DNA of 64,000 nucleotides from Hydrogenispora ethanolica (lineage in GTDB: Bacteria; Bacillota; UBA4882; UBA8346), in assembly GCF_004340685.1 (NCBI RefSeq), contig NZ_SLUN01000010.1:78128-142127 (forward strand). Direction: 5' to 3'. Below, piece by piece: positions 26,621 through 35,862 of this stretch (its first letter is position 1; each line of letters starts with the position of its first letter). The notes below the pieces were generated by a model that made no database searches, was not told the origin of the DNA, and saw nothing but the letters and a program-made list of their open reading frames with translations. The position numbers and the translations under genes are program-made.

Positions 26621-28224
26621 TCAAACTGTTGATCGTCGACGACGAGACCGTCATCCGCAAAGGACTGCGGACCTCGATTGATTGGGATTTATACGGCATC
26701 CACGTGGTCGGGGAGGCCAAAAACGGCCAGGAGGCCCTGGAGAAAGCGCTCACCCTGCGGCCGGAGATCATCTTGACCGACATCCGGATGCCGATTATGG
26801 ACGGCCTGACTTTCATCAGCGCGGTCCGGGCCAAGCTCCCCGCGGCCAAAATCATCGTGCTCAGCGGCTATGACGAGTTCGAATACGCACAGCGGGCCTT
26901 GCGTCTCGGCGTCTCCGATTACTTGTTGAAGCCATTCGGCGCCGAGGAACTGCTCGAACTGATCCTGCGGCTCAAGGAAAAGCTCCTCGCCGAACAGAAA
27001 CAACTGGAACAGGCCGTTCATACCCGCAGCATCATGGAGAAGAACCGCCTGACCACCCAGGCCGAACTGATCCAGGCGCTGCTCGACGCCGCCTACGACG
27101 ACTATACCCCCATCTTCGAAAAAGCCCGCCTGGTGCAGTTAAATCTGGACGGTCCCTTCTACCAGGTGGTCGTCTTCAACATCGACGACCAGGAGCTGCT
27201 CACCGCCAATCTCCCGCACAAGGAGAAAGACTTCATCAAGAGCTCCGCCCTGAATATCGCCGGTGAAGTGCTGCAGCAGTACTGGGACGGCGCCTTTTGC
27301 CCCAGCGAGCCCGATTACTTTGTCGGCCTGGTGAATCTGACTGAGAATCCGGAGAGGCCGCTGGTGGAGGTCTGCCGGGAGATCCAAGCCACCGTCCGGA
27401 AGTATTTGAAGTTCACCATCAGCATCGGCATCGGCGCCCCCTATAACAGCGTCAAGCGGATCCCCGACTCCTACCAGGAGGCCCTGCGCGCTCTGGGCCA
27501 AAAGGTTTATCAGGGCAAGAACTCGCTGATCCATATCCAAGATCTGCCCCCGGTCCCGGCGGCAATGCTGCCCATTCATCCCGCCGCCGAGGAAATGGAG
27601 TTGCTCAAGGCTTTGAAAAGTCTCGACGAAGCCCGGATCGACTCCCTGCTCGAGGCCACCTTCGCCGCCTTCCGGCGGAAGCAGTCGGCCCTGGAAGAGG
27701 TGAAAAATTACTGCATCAAGCTGGCCTATCTTTCCATCTACACCTTGGAGGCCATGGGGGTCCAGGCCGAACACCCGCTGGGAGCGGAGCCCAATCTGTA
27801 CGTGGCGGTCAGGCATTATGAAACCATGGCCGATCTGGAAGGATGGCTGCGGTCGCTCCTGGGTAAACTGCTGCAGAACTTGAACAGCTATAAGGCGCAG
27901 AAATACAAGCAAGTCATCAGCCAGGCCATTGAATACCTTCAGCAGCACTATCAGGAGAGCGTCACCCTCAAGACGCTCGCCGACGCCGTCTATGTCTCGC
28001 CCAACTATTTGAGCCGCATTTTCAAGGAGGAAACCGGCGAAAACTTCGTGGAATGGCTGAATAAGTTCAGAATCGAACGGGCGAAGGAGCTTTTGCGGGA
28101 CCGGCGGCTGAAAACCTACGAGATCGCCGAAAAAGTGGGCTACAGCGACTACAAGTATTTCTCCTACAATTTCAAGAAATACACCGGGCGGAGCACCCGG
28201 CAGTACCTGGAGGAGAACCGCTGA
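26617..28224 (+). CDS. YesN-type response regulator with AraC domain (second pair)
   Basis: A 535-residue regulator whose GTG start overlaps the kinase stop by 4 nt. The receiver domain has D55 in LTDIRMPI and YLLKPFGAEE. A long middle region (about 130-430) includes a segment resembling the degenerate cyclase-like region of YesN proteins (KFTISIGIGAPYNSVKRIPD, SYQEALRALG). The two C-terminal AraC helix-turn-helix motifs are TLKTLADAVYVSPNYLSRIF and YEIAEKVGYSDYKYFSYNF. It probably activates the divergent block 2 operon. Confidence 0.92.
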   Translation: MIKLLIVDDETVIRKGLRTSIDWDLYGIHVVGEAKNGQEALEKALTLRPEIILTDIRMPIMDGLTFISAVRAKLPAAKIIVLSGYDEFEYAQRALRLGVSDYLLKPFGAEELLELILRLKEKLLAEQKQLEQAVHTRSIMEKNRLTTQAELIQALLDAAYDDYTPIFEKARLVQLNLDGPFYQVVVFNIDDQELLTANLPHKEKDFIKSSALNIAGEVLQQYWDGAFCPSEPDYFVGLVNLTENPERPLVEVCREIQATVRKYLKFTISIGIGAPYNSVKRIPDSYQEALRALGQKVYQGKNSLIHIQDLPPVPAAMLPIHPAAEEMELLKALKSLDEARIDSLLEATFAAFRRKQSALEEVKNYCIKLAYLSIYTLEAMGVQAEHPLGAEPNLYVAVRHYETMADLEGWLRSLLGKLLQNLNSYKAQKYKQVISQAIEYLQQHYQESVTLKTLADAVYVSPNYLSRIFKEETGENFVEWLNKFRIERAKELLRDRRLKTYEIAEKVGYSDYKYFSYNFKKYTGRSTRQYLEENR

Positions 28225-28563
28225 TTCGCCGGCCGGTCCGGCGGCGCTTCCGGCATCCTCCTCCCGCCTCCCGGCCATTCCTGCCGGAGGCTGCGGCGGG
28301 TTTGCTCCCGGTTCCGGCATGCCTGCCGCAGCGGAAAGAAGTTCTTCCAAAACGCGGGCCGGTTCCTCCCAGTCCCCGGCGGGTCCTGCCAAAGGCCGGG
28401 GCAGTGCCTCTCTTTCCTTTTCTCTCCGAACCACTCTATATTGTGGCCACAGGGCTTGTTAAGATAATCATGCAATGCTCGGGAGTATGATTTTTGCTCC
28501 GGGTAAGAAAATAATGCCGTCGGAACGAACGGAGGGATTGGCATTTTTAAGGGAGACCGGTTC
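28225..28563. other. Non-coding gap between yesN2 and the membrane-protein gene
   Basis: About 340 bp, very GC-rich in its first half with several short inverted repeats (for example CGCCGG..CCGGCG just after the yesN2 stop), then AT-richer with a TATGAT hexamer near 28488 that could be the -10 of the next gene. I see no convincing gene here. Confidence 0.4.
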
Positions 28564-28995
28564 ATGTTGGGGATGACCGTCGGCCTGGCCGCGGACGGGG
28601 TGAAGTTGCTCTTCAACTACCTGGCTTTTCAGTTGGGCTTTACCAAGGTGCTCTTTTGGCAGATCGTGGCGGCCCGTTTTCTGGATCCGGAGGAGCTATT
28701 CCAGCCCCTGGCTTACCTGGTGGGCGGGGTGGCCGACCTGACTATAGCCGCCCTGCTGGGCACCGTCTTTGTCTATCTGTTGGATGGGATTCGCCGGGAG
28801 TACCGCTGGGTGAAAGGAGCCGGATTCGGTTTGGTGGTCTGGGTGATTTTGTTGGGCACGCTGCTCAACCAGACCGCGCCCAAAGGTTTGCCGATCAGCG
28901 GGGCCACCATGGTGGTCACCTTCCTGGCCCATCTGCTGTTCGGACTGGCGCTGGCCGGCTTCGACCGGGCGTGGGTCCGGAACCGGGCCGGTTAA
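28564..28995 (+). CDS. Small integral membrane protein of unknown function
   Basis: A 143-residue protein with about four hydrophobic segments ([75 protein letters not shown]). I do not recognise a named family. AGGGAG lies 8 nt before the ATG. It is convergent with phoR, and its TAA overlaps the TAA of the phoR-tail copy on the other strand. The last 17 codons are repeated three more times downstream as part of a tandem duplication of this junction. Confidence 0.75.
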   Translation: MLGMTVGLAADGVKLLFNYLAFQLGFTKVLFWQIVAARFLDPEELFQPLAYLVGGVADLTIAALLGTVFVYLLDGIRREYRWVKGAGFGLVVWVILLGTLLNQTAPKGLPISGATMVVTFLAHLLFGLALAGFDRAWVRNRAG

Positions 28996-29189
28996 CCCGG
29001 ATTCCCGGCCGCCTCATTGCTGATGGGAATGGTAAAGCTGAATACCGACCCCTGGTTGATGTCGCTCTCCACCGTCACCTTGCCGCCATGCGCCTCCACG
29101 ATGTGTTTGACGATGGACAGCCCCAGGCCGGTGCCGCCGATCTCCCGGGACCGGGCTTTATCCACCCGCCGGTATCGGCCACCGCCACT
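28941..29189. repeat. Tandem junction repeat, copy 1 (249 bp)
   Basis: It begins with the 3' end of the membrane-protein gene (CGGACTGGCGCTGGCCGGCT...) and continues into the reverse-oriented 3' end of phoR. Compared with the intact phoR it lacks about 50 bp between TTATCCACCCG and CCGGTATCGGCC. It ends at GCCACCGCCACT, where the next copy starts. Confidence 0.9.
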
Positions 29190-29441
29190 CGGACTGGCGC
29201 TGGCCGGCTTCGACCGGGCGTGGGTCCGGAACCGGGCCGGTTAACCCGGATTCCCGGCCGCCTCATTGCTGATGGGAATGGTAAAGCTGAATACCGACCC
29301 CTGGTTGATGTCGCTCTCCACCGCCACCTTGCCGCCATGCGCCTCCACGATATGTTTGACGATCGGCAGCCCCAGGCCGGCGCCGCCGATCTCCCGGGAC
29401 CGGGCTTTATCATCCACCCGCCGGTATCGGCCAGCGCCACT
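29190..29441. pseudogene. Tandem junction repeat, copy 2 (252 bp), phoR-tail remnant
   Basis: Carries the last 17 codons of the membrane protein with its stop (plus strand) and a phoR C-terminal fragment (minus strand) with the same internal deletion as copy 1. About 90% or more identical by eye to copies 1 and 3. It cannot encode a complete histidine kinase. Confidence 0.85.
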
Positions 29442-29739
29442 CGGACTGGCGCTGGCCGGCTTCGACCGGGCCTGGGTCCGGAACCGGGCCGGTTAACCCG
29501 GATTTCCGGCCGCCTCTTTACTGATGGGAATGGTAAAGCTGAATACCGAGCCCCGGTTGATATCGCTCTCTACCGCCACCTTGCCGCCATGCGCCTCCAC
29601 GATGTGTTTGACGATGGACAGCCCCAAGCCAGTGCCGCCGATCTCCCGGGAGCGGGCTTTATCCACCCGGTAGAAACGTTTAAAGATCCGGTCCAGATCC
29701 TGCCGGGGAATGCCGACTCCGGTATCGGCCACCGCCACT
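29442..29739. pseudogene. Tandem junction repeat, copy 3 (298 bp), longest phoR-tail remnant
   Basis: This copy retains the full ATPase-tail region without the 50-bp deletion. The minus-strand frame 29493-29738 encodes about 81 residues ([52 protein letters not shown]) nearly identical to the phoR C-terminus, with changes such as Glu to Lys before RFYRV and DINRGS for DINQGS. It lacks the HisKA region and any start signal, so it is a truncated duplicate. Confidence 0.85.
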
Positions 29740-29790
29740 CGGACTGGCGCTGGCCGGCTTCGACCGGGCGTGGGTCCGGAACCGGGCCGG
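29740..29790. repeat. Fourth copy of the membrane-protein 3' end, adjoining intact phoR
   Basis: The last 17 codons of the membrane-protein gene appear again, ending in GGTTAG immediately at the stop of the intact phoR. This copy plus the 3' 245 bp of phoR forms the fourth unit of the tandem series and is probably the original phoR end. Confidence 0.85.
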
Positions 29791-31572
29791 TTAGCCCGGA
29801 TTCCCGGCCGCCTCTTTGCTGATGGGAATGGTAAAACTGAATACCGACCCCTGGTTGATGTCGCTCTCCACCGCCACCTTGCCGCCGTGCGCCTCCACGA
29901 TGTGTTTGACGATCGACAGCCCCAGGCCGGTACCGCCGATCTCCCGGGACCGGGCCTTATCCACCCGGTAGAAGCGTTCGAAGATCCGGTCCAGATCCTG
30001 CCGGGGAATGCCGACTCCGGTATCGGCCACCGCCACCCGCAGCATCTCCCCTTCCGGCCAGGCCGAAAGGCGGACCTGTCCGCCGGCGGGGGTGTATTTA
30101 AAGGCGTTATCCAATAAATTGATCAGCACCTGCTTGATCTGATTGCGGTTCCCGAATACCAGGGGCAGCTCCGGCGCAGGCGGGTTCAGCTCGAAATACG
30201 GGGTCTCGCCGGAGACCGGTTCGAACCGCTCCTTCATCTCATAGAACAATTCCCCGATGTCAAACGGCTCCCGCTGCACCTCCACCTTGGAATCGAGCTT
30301 GGCCAGGGCCAGCAGGTCGTTGATGAGATTGCTCAGCCGGTCGCTCTCCTGATCGATGGCCCTCAGGTAGCGCAGGAGAATGGCATTGTCTTTCCAGGCG
30401 CCGTTCAAGAGGGTCTCGGCCATTGCCTTCACCGAGGTGATCGGAGTCCGTAATTCATGGGAGACATTGGCCACGAAGTCCTGGCGCACCCGTTCGAGGC
30501 GGCGGATCTGGGTCAGGTCGTGGAGCACCGCGATGGTGCCGACCACCCGGCCGGTCTCATCCTTCAGCGGCGCCAGAAGCGCCTGGATCACCCGGTTGCG
30601 GGGGTGGTACAGGGTCAGCTCGCTCTCTTGCGGCTCCTTATAGCGGTTGACATCCTGGATCAGATCCAGCAGGTGATGGTTGAGCACCACTTCCATGACC
30701 GGACGGCCAGCGGCGTTCTTGCCGCTGATCTGCAGCATGTCATGGGCCGCCGGATTGGCCAGCACGATCCGCAGCCCGTGGTCGATGACGAGGATCCCGT
30801 CGGCCAGATTCTCCAGGATCACTTCCAGCTTGCGTTTCTCTTCCCTGATAGTGGAGAAGGAGTCCGACAATTGCTGGGCCATGCTGTTAAAGGCCAGCCC
30901 CAGATCGGCCAGTTCGTCGCGGCCGAACCGCCGGACCCGCCCCGTCAGATCGCCCTGGGAGATCCCGATGGCCAGCCGTTGCAGCTCCATGATGGGCAGG
31001 CTGATCTGGTGCATCAAAAGAAACCCGATCAACAAGGCCAGCAGGGCGGTGCCGGCGATGGCCCCGGCAATCAGCCAGCGCAGCCGGGAGAGCATCTGTT
31101 CGAATTCGCTCAATCGCTGGGCCACCCGGACCACTCCCGCCACCCGGCCGCCGATCCGGATCGGCACCGCCGTATAGATGAGCGCCTGATGCACCGTCTC
31201 GCTATAGCGGGTGACCGAATTCGGCTTGCCGGAGAGCGCGGCCCGGATCTCCGGCCGGTCTTGATGATTGGCCATCCGGGCCGGTTCCTCGGCGGAATCG
31301 CCCAGGACAATGCCGCTGGGAGCGACGACCGTAATCCGGCCCTGCGCGTCGCCGGCGATCCGCCGTACCAGCCGTTGCACCTGTTCCCGGTTTTGCAATT
31401 GGATCACGGAATGGAAGCGGTCGGCGATCAGCCGCGCCTGGACCAGCCGGTTGTCATCCAGGGACTGCCGGACCCGGGCTTCTTCGAAATTCAGGATATA
31501 ACTGGCCAGGATCATGATGATCAGACCCACGCCGAGAATATAAAAAAGAAAGAGCCGCGTCCGAAATTTCAT
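29791..31572 (-). CDS. phoR: Phosphate-regulon sensor histidine kinase PhoR
   Basis: A 593-residue kinase with TM1 ([20 protein letters not shown]), an extracytoplasmic domain of about 130 residues, TM2 ([20 protein letters not shown]), HAMP, a PAS domain ([20 protein letters not shown]), HisKA with [20 protein letters not shown] (phospho-acceptor His) and a HATPase domain with [21 protein letters not shown] and [12 protein letters not shown]. The start is the ATG at MKFRTRLF; an ATG four codons earlier directly abuts GGAGG. It lies 18 nt after phoP and downstream of pst-phoU, so PhoR is the likely partner of PhoP in phosphate-starvation signalling. Its 3' end has been duplicated three times. 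Confidence 0.93.
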   Translation of the reverse strand: MKFRTRLFLFYILGVGLIIMILASYILNFEEARVRQSLDDNRLVQARLIADRFHSVIQLQNREQVQRLVRRIAGDAQGRITVVAPSGIVLGDSAEEPARMANHQDRPEIRAALSGKPNSVTRYSETVHQALIYTAVPIRIGGRVAGVVRVAQRLSEFEQMLSRLRWLIAGAIAGTALLALLIGFLLMHQISLPIMELQRLAIGISQGDLTGRVRRFGRDELADLGLAFNSMAQQLSDSFSTIREEKRKLEVILENLADGILVIDHGLRIVLANPAAHDMLQISGKNAAGRPVMEVVLNHHLLDLIQDVNRYKEPQESELTLYHPRNRVIQALLAPLKDETGRVVGTIAVLHDLTQIRRLERVRQDFVANVSHELRTPITSVKAMAETLLNGAWKDNAILLRYLRAIDQESDRLSNLINDLLALAKLDSKVEVQREPFDIGELFYEMKERFEPVSGETPYFELNPPAPELPLVFGNRNQIKQVLINLLDNAFKYTPAGGQVRLSAWPEGEMLRVAVADTGVGIPRQDLDRIFERFYRVDKARSREIGGTGLGLSIVKHIVEAHGGKVAVESDINQGSVFSFTIPISKEAAGNPG

Positions 31573-31590
31573 GCCAGCCCTCATCCTCCG

Positions 31591-32280
31591 TCACTTCCTG
31601 AATTTATAGCCGACCCCGCGCACCGTCAGGATATACTGCGGATTGCCGGGATCCTCCTCGATCTTCTCCCGGAGCCAGCGGATATGCACGTCCACGGTCC
31701 GGTCGTCGCCATAAAAATCATTGCCCCAGACCAGATTGAGCAGTTGCTCGCGGGTGAGCACCTGCCCGGGGTGGCTGGCCAGGATCCGCAACAGCTCATA
31801 TTCCTTACTGGAGAGATTGACCACCGCGCCCTTGACGGTCACCTCGTGGCCCAACAGGTCGATCTGCAAGTCGTTGCTGAGCAGGACCTTGGGGCCTTCG
31901 GCCGCCGCCCCGGCGGGGGCCGTCCGTTTGAGGACCGACTTGATCCGGGCGATCAGCTCGCGCATGCTGAAAGGCTTGGTCACATAATCGTCGGCCCCGA
32001 GCTCCAGGCCGAGCACCCGGTCGATCTCGCCTTCCTTGGCGGTCAGCATGATGATGGGAATGTCGGAGGAGCGCCGGATGGTCCGGCAGACCTCCAACCC
32101 GTTCATCTCCGGCAACATCAGGTCGAGCAGGATCAGATCCAGCTCCTCGGTCTCCGCCAGTTGCAAGCCGCTGGCGCCGTCGGCCGCGGCGATTACCTCG
32201 TAACCCTCTTGCTTCAGGCTGTAACTGACGGATTCCACAATCAAAGGTTCGTCGTCAATGATCAAGATCCGTTTCGCCAT
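31591..32280 (-). CDS. phoP: Phosphate-regulon response regulator PhoP/PhoB
   Basis: A 229-residue OmpR-family regulator. Receiver domain residues 4-118 hold D53 in ILLDLMLPEMNG and a conserved YVTKPFSMREL; the winged helix starts at about residue 135 and ends in GNDFYGDDRTVDVHIRWLRE and TVRGVGYKFRK. It should bind direct repeats of about 11 bp in phosphate-responsive promoters; three such repeat sets are seen in this window. The gene is the middle member of phoU-phoP-phoR. Confidence 0.93.
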   Translation of the reverse strand: MAKRILIIDDEPLIVESVSYSLKQEGYEVIAAADGASGLQLAETEELDLILLDLMLPEMNGLEVCRTIRRSSDIPIIMLTAKEGEIDRVLGLELGADDYVTKPFSMRELIARIKSVLKRTAPAGAAAEGPKVLLSNDLQIDLLGHEVTVKGAVVNLSSKEYELLRILASHPGQVLTREQLLNLVWGNDFYGDDRTVDVHIRWLREKIEEDPGNPQYILTVRGVGYKFRK

Positions 32281-32332
32281 GCTCTTTCACCTCAAAATCC
32301 CGTTGTACGGTTTACCTTTGGACCCGATTAGA

Positions 32333-32989
32333 CTAATACCGTTCGTTCCGCCCGGTCACCAGATAGATGACGCGCTCGCCGATGTTGGTGGCATGATCGC
32401 CCACCCGTTCCAGATAACGGGCTGCGAAAAGCAGGTTCAACGCCTGAACCACCCGGTGGTTCTCCCCGCCCGCCAAAACGTACCCGGTCAGCTCATTAAA
32501 GAGATTCTCATAGAGTTGGTCCACTTCATCGTCGCGCAGACAAGTGCGTTTGGCCAGTTCCACGTCGCGGTCGACGAATGCCTTCAGACTGTCCTGCACC
32601 ATCGCCTCGACCAGCGAAGCCATGCGCGGAATGTCGATCAGCGGCTTGATCAACGGTTCCCCGGCGATCCGGGGCGTGATCTCCGCGATATTGGTGGCGT
32701 GATCGGCAATCCGTTCCAGATCGGTGGCGGTCTTCAGGACCGTGGTGACCACCCGCAAATCGCGCGCCAACGGTTGTTGCAAGGCGATCAGCCGGATGCA
32801 GTCGTCTTCGACCTGTTGCGACAGATTATCGATCCGGTCATCCCCGTCGACGATGGTTTGCGCCAAGTTCAGATCCTGTTTCGCCAGGGATTCCACGGCC
32901 AAATGGATGGCTTCCTCCACCATGCTGCCCATGCGCAGCATCTCTTGCTGCAGCTCGCTGAGGGCTTTATCAAAACCTTCCCGAGTCAT
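32333..32989 (-). CDS. phoU: Phosphate signalling protein PhoU
   Basis: A 218-residue protein with two PhoU helical repeats (MGSMVEEAIHLAVESLAKQD; MASLVEAMVQDSLKAF) and metal-binding-type motifs LERIADHATNIAE and LERVGDHATNIGE in each half. The ATG at MTREGFDKAL is preceded by AGGTGA 5 nt upstream. PhoU links the PstSCAB transporter to PhoR, repressing PhoP output when phosphate is plentiful. It has its own candidate promoter in the gap after pstB. Confidence 0.95.
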   Translation of the reverse strand: MTREGFDKALSELQQEMLRMGSMVEEAIHLAVESLAKQDLNLAQTIVDGDDRIDNLSQQVEDDCIRLIALQQPLARDLRVVTTVLKTATDLERIADHATNIAEITPRIAGEPLIKPLIDIPRMASLVEAMVQDSLKAFVDRDVELAKRTCLRDDEVDQLYENLFNELTGYVLAGGENHRVVQALNLLFAARYLERVGDHATNIGERVIYLVTGRNERY

Positions 32990-33040
32990 TGTGTTCACCT
33001 CGATTATCCAAATCTTCAACCGGATGCGGTTGATGCGTTG

Positions 33041-33085
33041 ATATGTCGCAATCAGTTTCAGAGCGCCGGATGAGTTGCGACATAT
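33041..33085. other. Inverted repeat upstream of phoU
   Basis: ATATGTCGCAA (33041-33051) and TTGCGACATAT (33075-33085) are perfect 11-bp arms 23 nt apart, lying between the candidate phoU promoter and the gene. No T-run follows on the minus strand, so it may be an operator or leader hairpin rather than a terminator. Confidence 0.6.
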
Positions 33086-33169
33086 TTCCTTGATTCAATA
33101 GGACCAAAAAAGTTTCATCGTTCGGCCAACCCGCCGGCTTCAGGGTGTGAATGCCTACTCAAAAACCTT

Positions 33170-33198
33170 TTTATAAGTATACAAAATTTTTCCACCAA
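33170..33198 (-). promoter_or_regulatory. Candidate promoter of phoU-phoP-phoR
   Basis: On the minus strand TTGGTG, 17 nt, TATAAA. It lies in the 254-nt gap between pstB and phoU and would allow the signalling genes to be expressed when pstSCAB is silent. No Pho-box-like repeat accompanies it. Confidence 0.6.
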
Positions 33199-33243
33199 AA
33201 ACCAGTCGAATTTGTGGCGATCCCTTCCGGCAACCCCGGCGGA

Positions 33244-33999
33244 TCAGCCGAACCGCCCGGTGAGGTAATCCTCGGTCTCTTGTTGCGCCGGATTGGTCAT
33301 CACCGCTTCGGTGGAGCCGTACTCCACCAGCCGGCCCAGGAGAAAGAATCCGAGCTGTCCGGAGATGCGGGCGGCCTGTTGCATGTTGTGGGTTACGATA
33401 ACTATTGTATAATCTTTTTTCAATTCCATGATCAGATCTTCGATCTTTCCGGTGGAAATCGGGTCCAGCGCCGAGGCGGGCTCATCCATCAGCAGCACCT
33501 CCGGTTCCACCGCCAGCAGCCGGGCGATGCAGAGCCGCTGTTGCTGGCCGCCGGAGAGGCGCAATGCCGGAGTGTGCAGCCGGTCCTTGACCTCTTCCCA
33601 CAGGGCCGCGCCGCTGAGGCTCCGCTCCACGATCTCGTTCAGCTGCTGCTTGTCTTTGATGCCGTGAATCCGCGGACCGTAGGCGATGTTGTCGTAGATC
33701 GACATTGGGAAGGGGTTCGGCCGTTGGAAGACCATCCCCACCCGTTTACGGAGCGCCACCACGTCCACTTTGGGCTGGTAAATCTCGGTGTTGTCCAGGG
33801 TAATCTTCCCGGCGGTCCGCACATTGTCCAACAGATCGTTCATCCGGTTCAAGGAACGCAAAAAAGTGGTTTTGCCGCAACCCGAGGGCCCGATCAGGGC
33901 GGTCACGGTTTTGGGGTAAATCTTCATATTGATGCTTTTCAGCGCCTGAAAATCTCCATAAAACAGATCGAAGTTTTCAGCGGCGATTTTAATATCCAT
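33244..33999 (-). CDS. pstB: Phosphate ABC transporter ATPase PstB
   Basis: A 251-residue ABC ATPase. Walker [20 protein letters not shown], the Pst-specific [15 protein letters not shown], signature [13 protein letters not shown] and Walker [14 protein letters not shown] are all intact. AAGGAGGA precedes the ATG. It completes the PstSCAB high-affinity phosphate importer encoded upstream. Confidence 0.97.
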   Translation of the reverse strand: MDIKIAAENFDLFYGDFQALKSINMKIYPKTVTALIGPSGCGKTTFLRSLNRMNDLLDNVRTAGKITLDNTEIYQPKVDVVALRKRVGMVFQRPNPFPMSIYDNIAYGPRIHGIKDKQQLNEIVERSLSGAALWEEVKDRLHTPALRLSGGQQQRLCIARLLAVEPEVLLMDEPASALDPISTGKIEDLIMELKKDYTIVIVTHNMQQAARISGQLGFFLLGRLVEYGSTEAVMTNPAQQETEDYLTGRFG

Positions 34000-34102
34000 T
34001 CCGGCATATCCTCCTTATCCCCGGCCGCCCTTCCAAAGTCCTGCCACGGTTCGGGACGGCCACCCGGTGTGATGCGGTACCCCGCTTGGAACGCGGGTCC
34101 GT

Positions 34103-34942
34103 TCAAGCTTTTAAACGCAAAGAGAAGCGGCTCATCAGAAAACTGGCGACCGTATTCACGATCCAGATGGCGATGATCAAAACGCTGGCGGTGGCATAGG
34201 CCCGGGGCAACGACAGCCCTTCGGCTGCCAGCGTGTAGAGATGCAAGGTCATCGGACGGGCCGAGTCCATCACCGAGATGGGCAGGCGCAAGGCGCCGCC
34301 GACGGTCAGCCAGACCGCGGCGGTCTCGCCGATGGCCCGGCCGATGCTGAGCACGATTCCGGTGACGATCCCCGGCAACGCCGCGGGCACGACCACTTTG
34401 ATGATGGTCACCCATTGGGTGGCGCCCAAAGCTAAGCTGCCTTCGCGGTAGGAGTTGGGGACGGTCTTCAGCGCCTCCTCGGAGGTCCGGATGATCGTCG
34501 GCAGGAGCATGATCGCCAGGGTGATCGCTCCCGAGAGGATCGAGAAGCCCAGGTGGAGAAAGATCACCAGGAAGGCGAAACCGAACAGGCCAAAGATGAT
34601 CGAGGGCACTCCCGCCAGCGTCTCGGTGGCAAAACGAATGACTTTGGTGGCCCAATTCTCCCGCGTATACTCCACCAGATAAATGGCGGAGCCCACTCCC
34701 ACCGGGGCCGCAATCAGCAGGGAGACCAGCGTCAGATAGAGCGAGGCGACGATGGTCGGAAAAATGCCGCCCTCACGGCCCATGGCTTCGGGATAGCCCG
34801 ATAAAAATTCCCAATTGACCGAGGGCAGCCCTTCTCTAAGAATAAAGCCGATAATCAATAACAGACAACCGATGACCAGCACCGCGGTGGACCATAACAG
34901 AGCGAACGCCGCGATCTGCGATATTTTCGCCACCAACCGCAT
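34103..34942 (-). CDS. pstA: Phosphate ABC transporter permease PstA
   Basis: A 279-residue permease with about six membrane segments and the EAA-type loop KTVPNSYREGSLALGATQW. The ATG shares its first base with the pstC stop (TGATG), showing tight coupling. With PstC it forms the phosphate channel in the cytoplasmic membrane. Confidence 0.95.
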   Translation of the reverse strand: MRLVAKISQIAAFALLWSTAVLVIGCLLLIIGFILREGLPSVNWEFLSGYPEAMGREGGIFPTIVASLYLTLVSLLIAAPVGVGSAIYLVEYTRENWATKVIRFATETLAGVPSIIFGLFGFAFLVIFLHLGFSILSGAITLAIMLLPTIIRTSEEALKTVPNSYREGSLALGATQWVTIIKVVVPAALPGIVTGIVLSIGRAIGETAAVWLTVGGALRLPISVMDSARPMTLHLYTLAAEGLSLPRAYATASVLIIAIWIVNTVASFLMSRFSLRLKA

Positions 34943-35811
34943 CAGGCTCGCACCTTCTTTCTGGAGATGATCAGGGCCGTCGAATTAATCAGGATAATCA
35001 GGACGAATAAAAAGATACCCACCGTAAAGAGCGCCTTGGCATGCTCGCCCGAGGCATACGACCATTCCTGGCCGATGGTGCCGGTGAGGGTGGGCCCGGG
35101 ATCCAGGAACGACTTGGCCACCAGCGGCGTATTGCCGGTCACCATGATCACGGCCATGGTTTCGCCGAGCGCCCGGCCCATGCCGAGGATAATTGCGGCG
35201 GTGATCCCGGACCGCGCCGCCGGGACCAGCACCTTGTAAATGGTCTGCCAATGGGTGGCGCCCAGGGCCAGCGAGGCTTCCTTGTAGTCGCGGTGGACCG
35301 CCCGGAGCGCGTCTTCGGATACGCTGATGATGGTCGGCAGAATCATGATCGCCAGAATCACGCCGCCAGCCAGCAGGCTGAAGCCGATGCCCCCGAAGAC
35401 GGCCCGCATCGCCGGGACCAGGGTCACCAAGCCGAAGAAGCCATAGACCACCGAAGGAATGCCGGCCAAGAGGTTGACGGCCGGACGGACGATCCGGGCC
35501 ACCCGCTCTGGCGCGATCTCCGCCATAAAGACGGCGCAACCCACGCCCAGGGGCACTCCCAGTAGCAGCGCGGCCAGGGTCACAAAACAGGAACCCACTA
35601 GTAACGGCAGCATCCCGTAGACCCCGCCGGTCGGCTGCCAGTCGCGGCCCGCGGCCAAGGCCCAAGGCCCGAATTTGGCCAGCACCGGCCAGCCTTCCCT
35701 GAAGACGAACAGGATGATCAGCAGCACTCCGGCCACGGCCGCGCAAGCGATGCTGAATAAGACGCCGCGAATGATCTGTTCTTTCTTTTTAATCCATTCC
35801 GATGCTTCCAT
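34942..35811 (-). CDS. pstC: Phosphate ABC transporter permease PstC
   Basis: A 289-residue permease, six membrane helices, EAA-type loop RAVHRDYKEASLALGATHW. The ATG at MEASEWIKKK is chosen because AGGAGACAA precedes it directly. It follows pstS after a hairpin that overlaps the pstS stop. Confidence 0.95.
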   Translation of the reverse strand: MEASEWIKKKEQIIRGVLFSIACAAVAGVLLIILFVFREGWPVLAKFGPWALAAGRDWQPTGGVYGMLPLLVGSCFVTLAALLLGVPLGVGCAVFMAEIAPERVARIVRPAVNLLAGIPSVVYGFFGLVTLVPAMRAVFGGIGFSLLAGGVILAIMILPTIISVSEDALRAVHRDYKEASLALGATHWQTIYKVLVPAARSGITAAIILGMGRALGETMAVIMVTGNTPLVAKSFLDPGPTLTGTIGQEWSYASGEHAKALFTVGIFLFVLIILINSTALIISRKKVRA

Positions 35812-35829
35812 TTGTCTCCTCCAAACCAA

Positions 35830-35862
35830 AAATAGACCCTGTTTCCTGCCACGGGTCTATTT
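35830..35862 (-). other. Hairpin overlapping the pstS stop codon
   Basis: AAATAGACCC and GGGTCTATTT are perfect 10-bp arms around a 13-nt loop; the 5' arm on the minus strand contains the TAG stop of pstS. It is followed by a weak T-rich tail (TTGGTTTGG). It likely stabilises the pstS message or partly terminates it, giving excess PstS over PstCAB. Confidence 0.7.

Noticed and set aside
28564..29496. Several separate small genes repeated in the 28.9-29.5 kb region
   Set aside because: They are partial copies of the membrane-protein and phoR 3' ends within tandem duplications, not independent genes.
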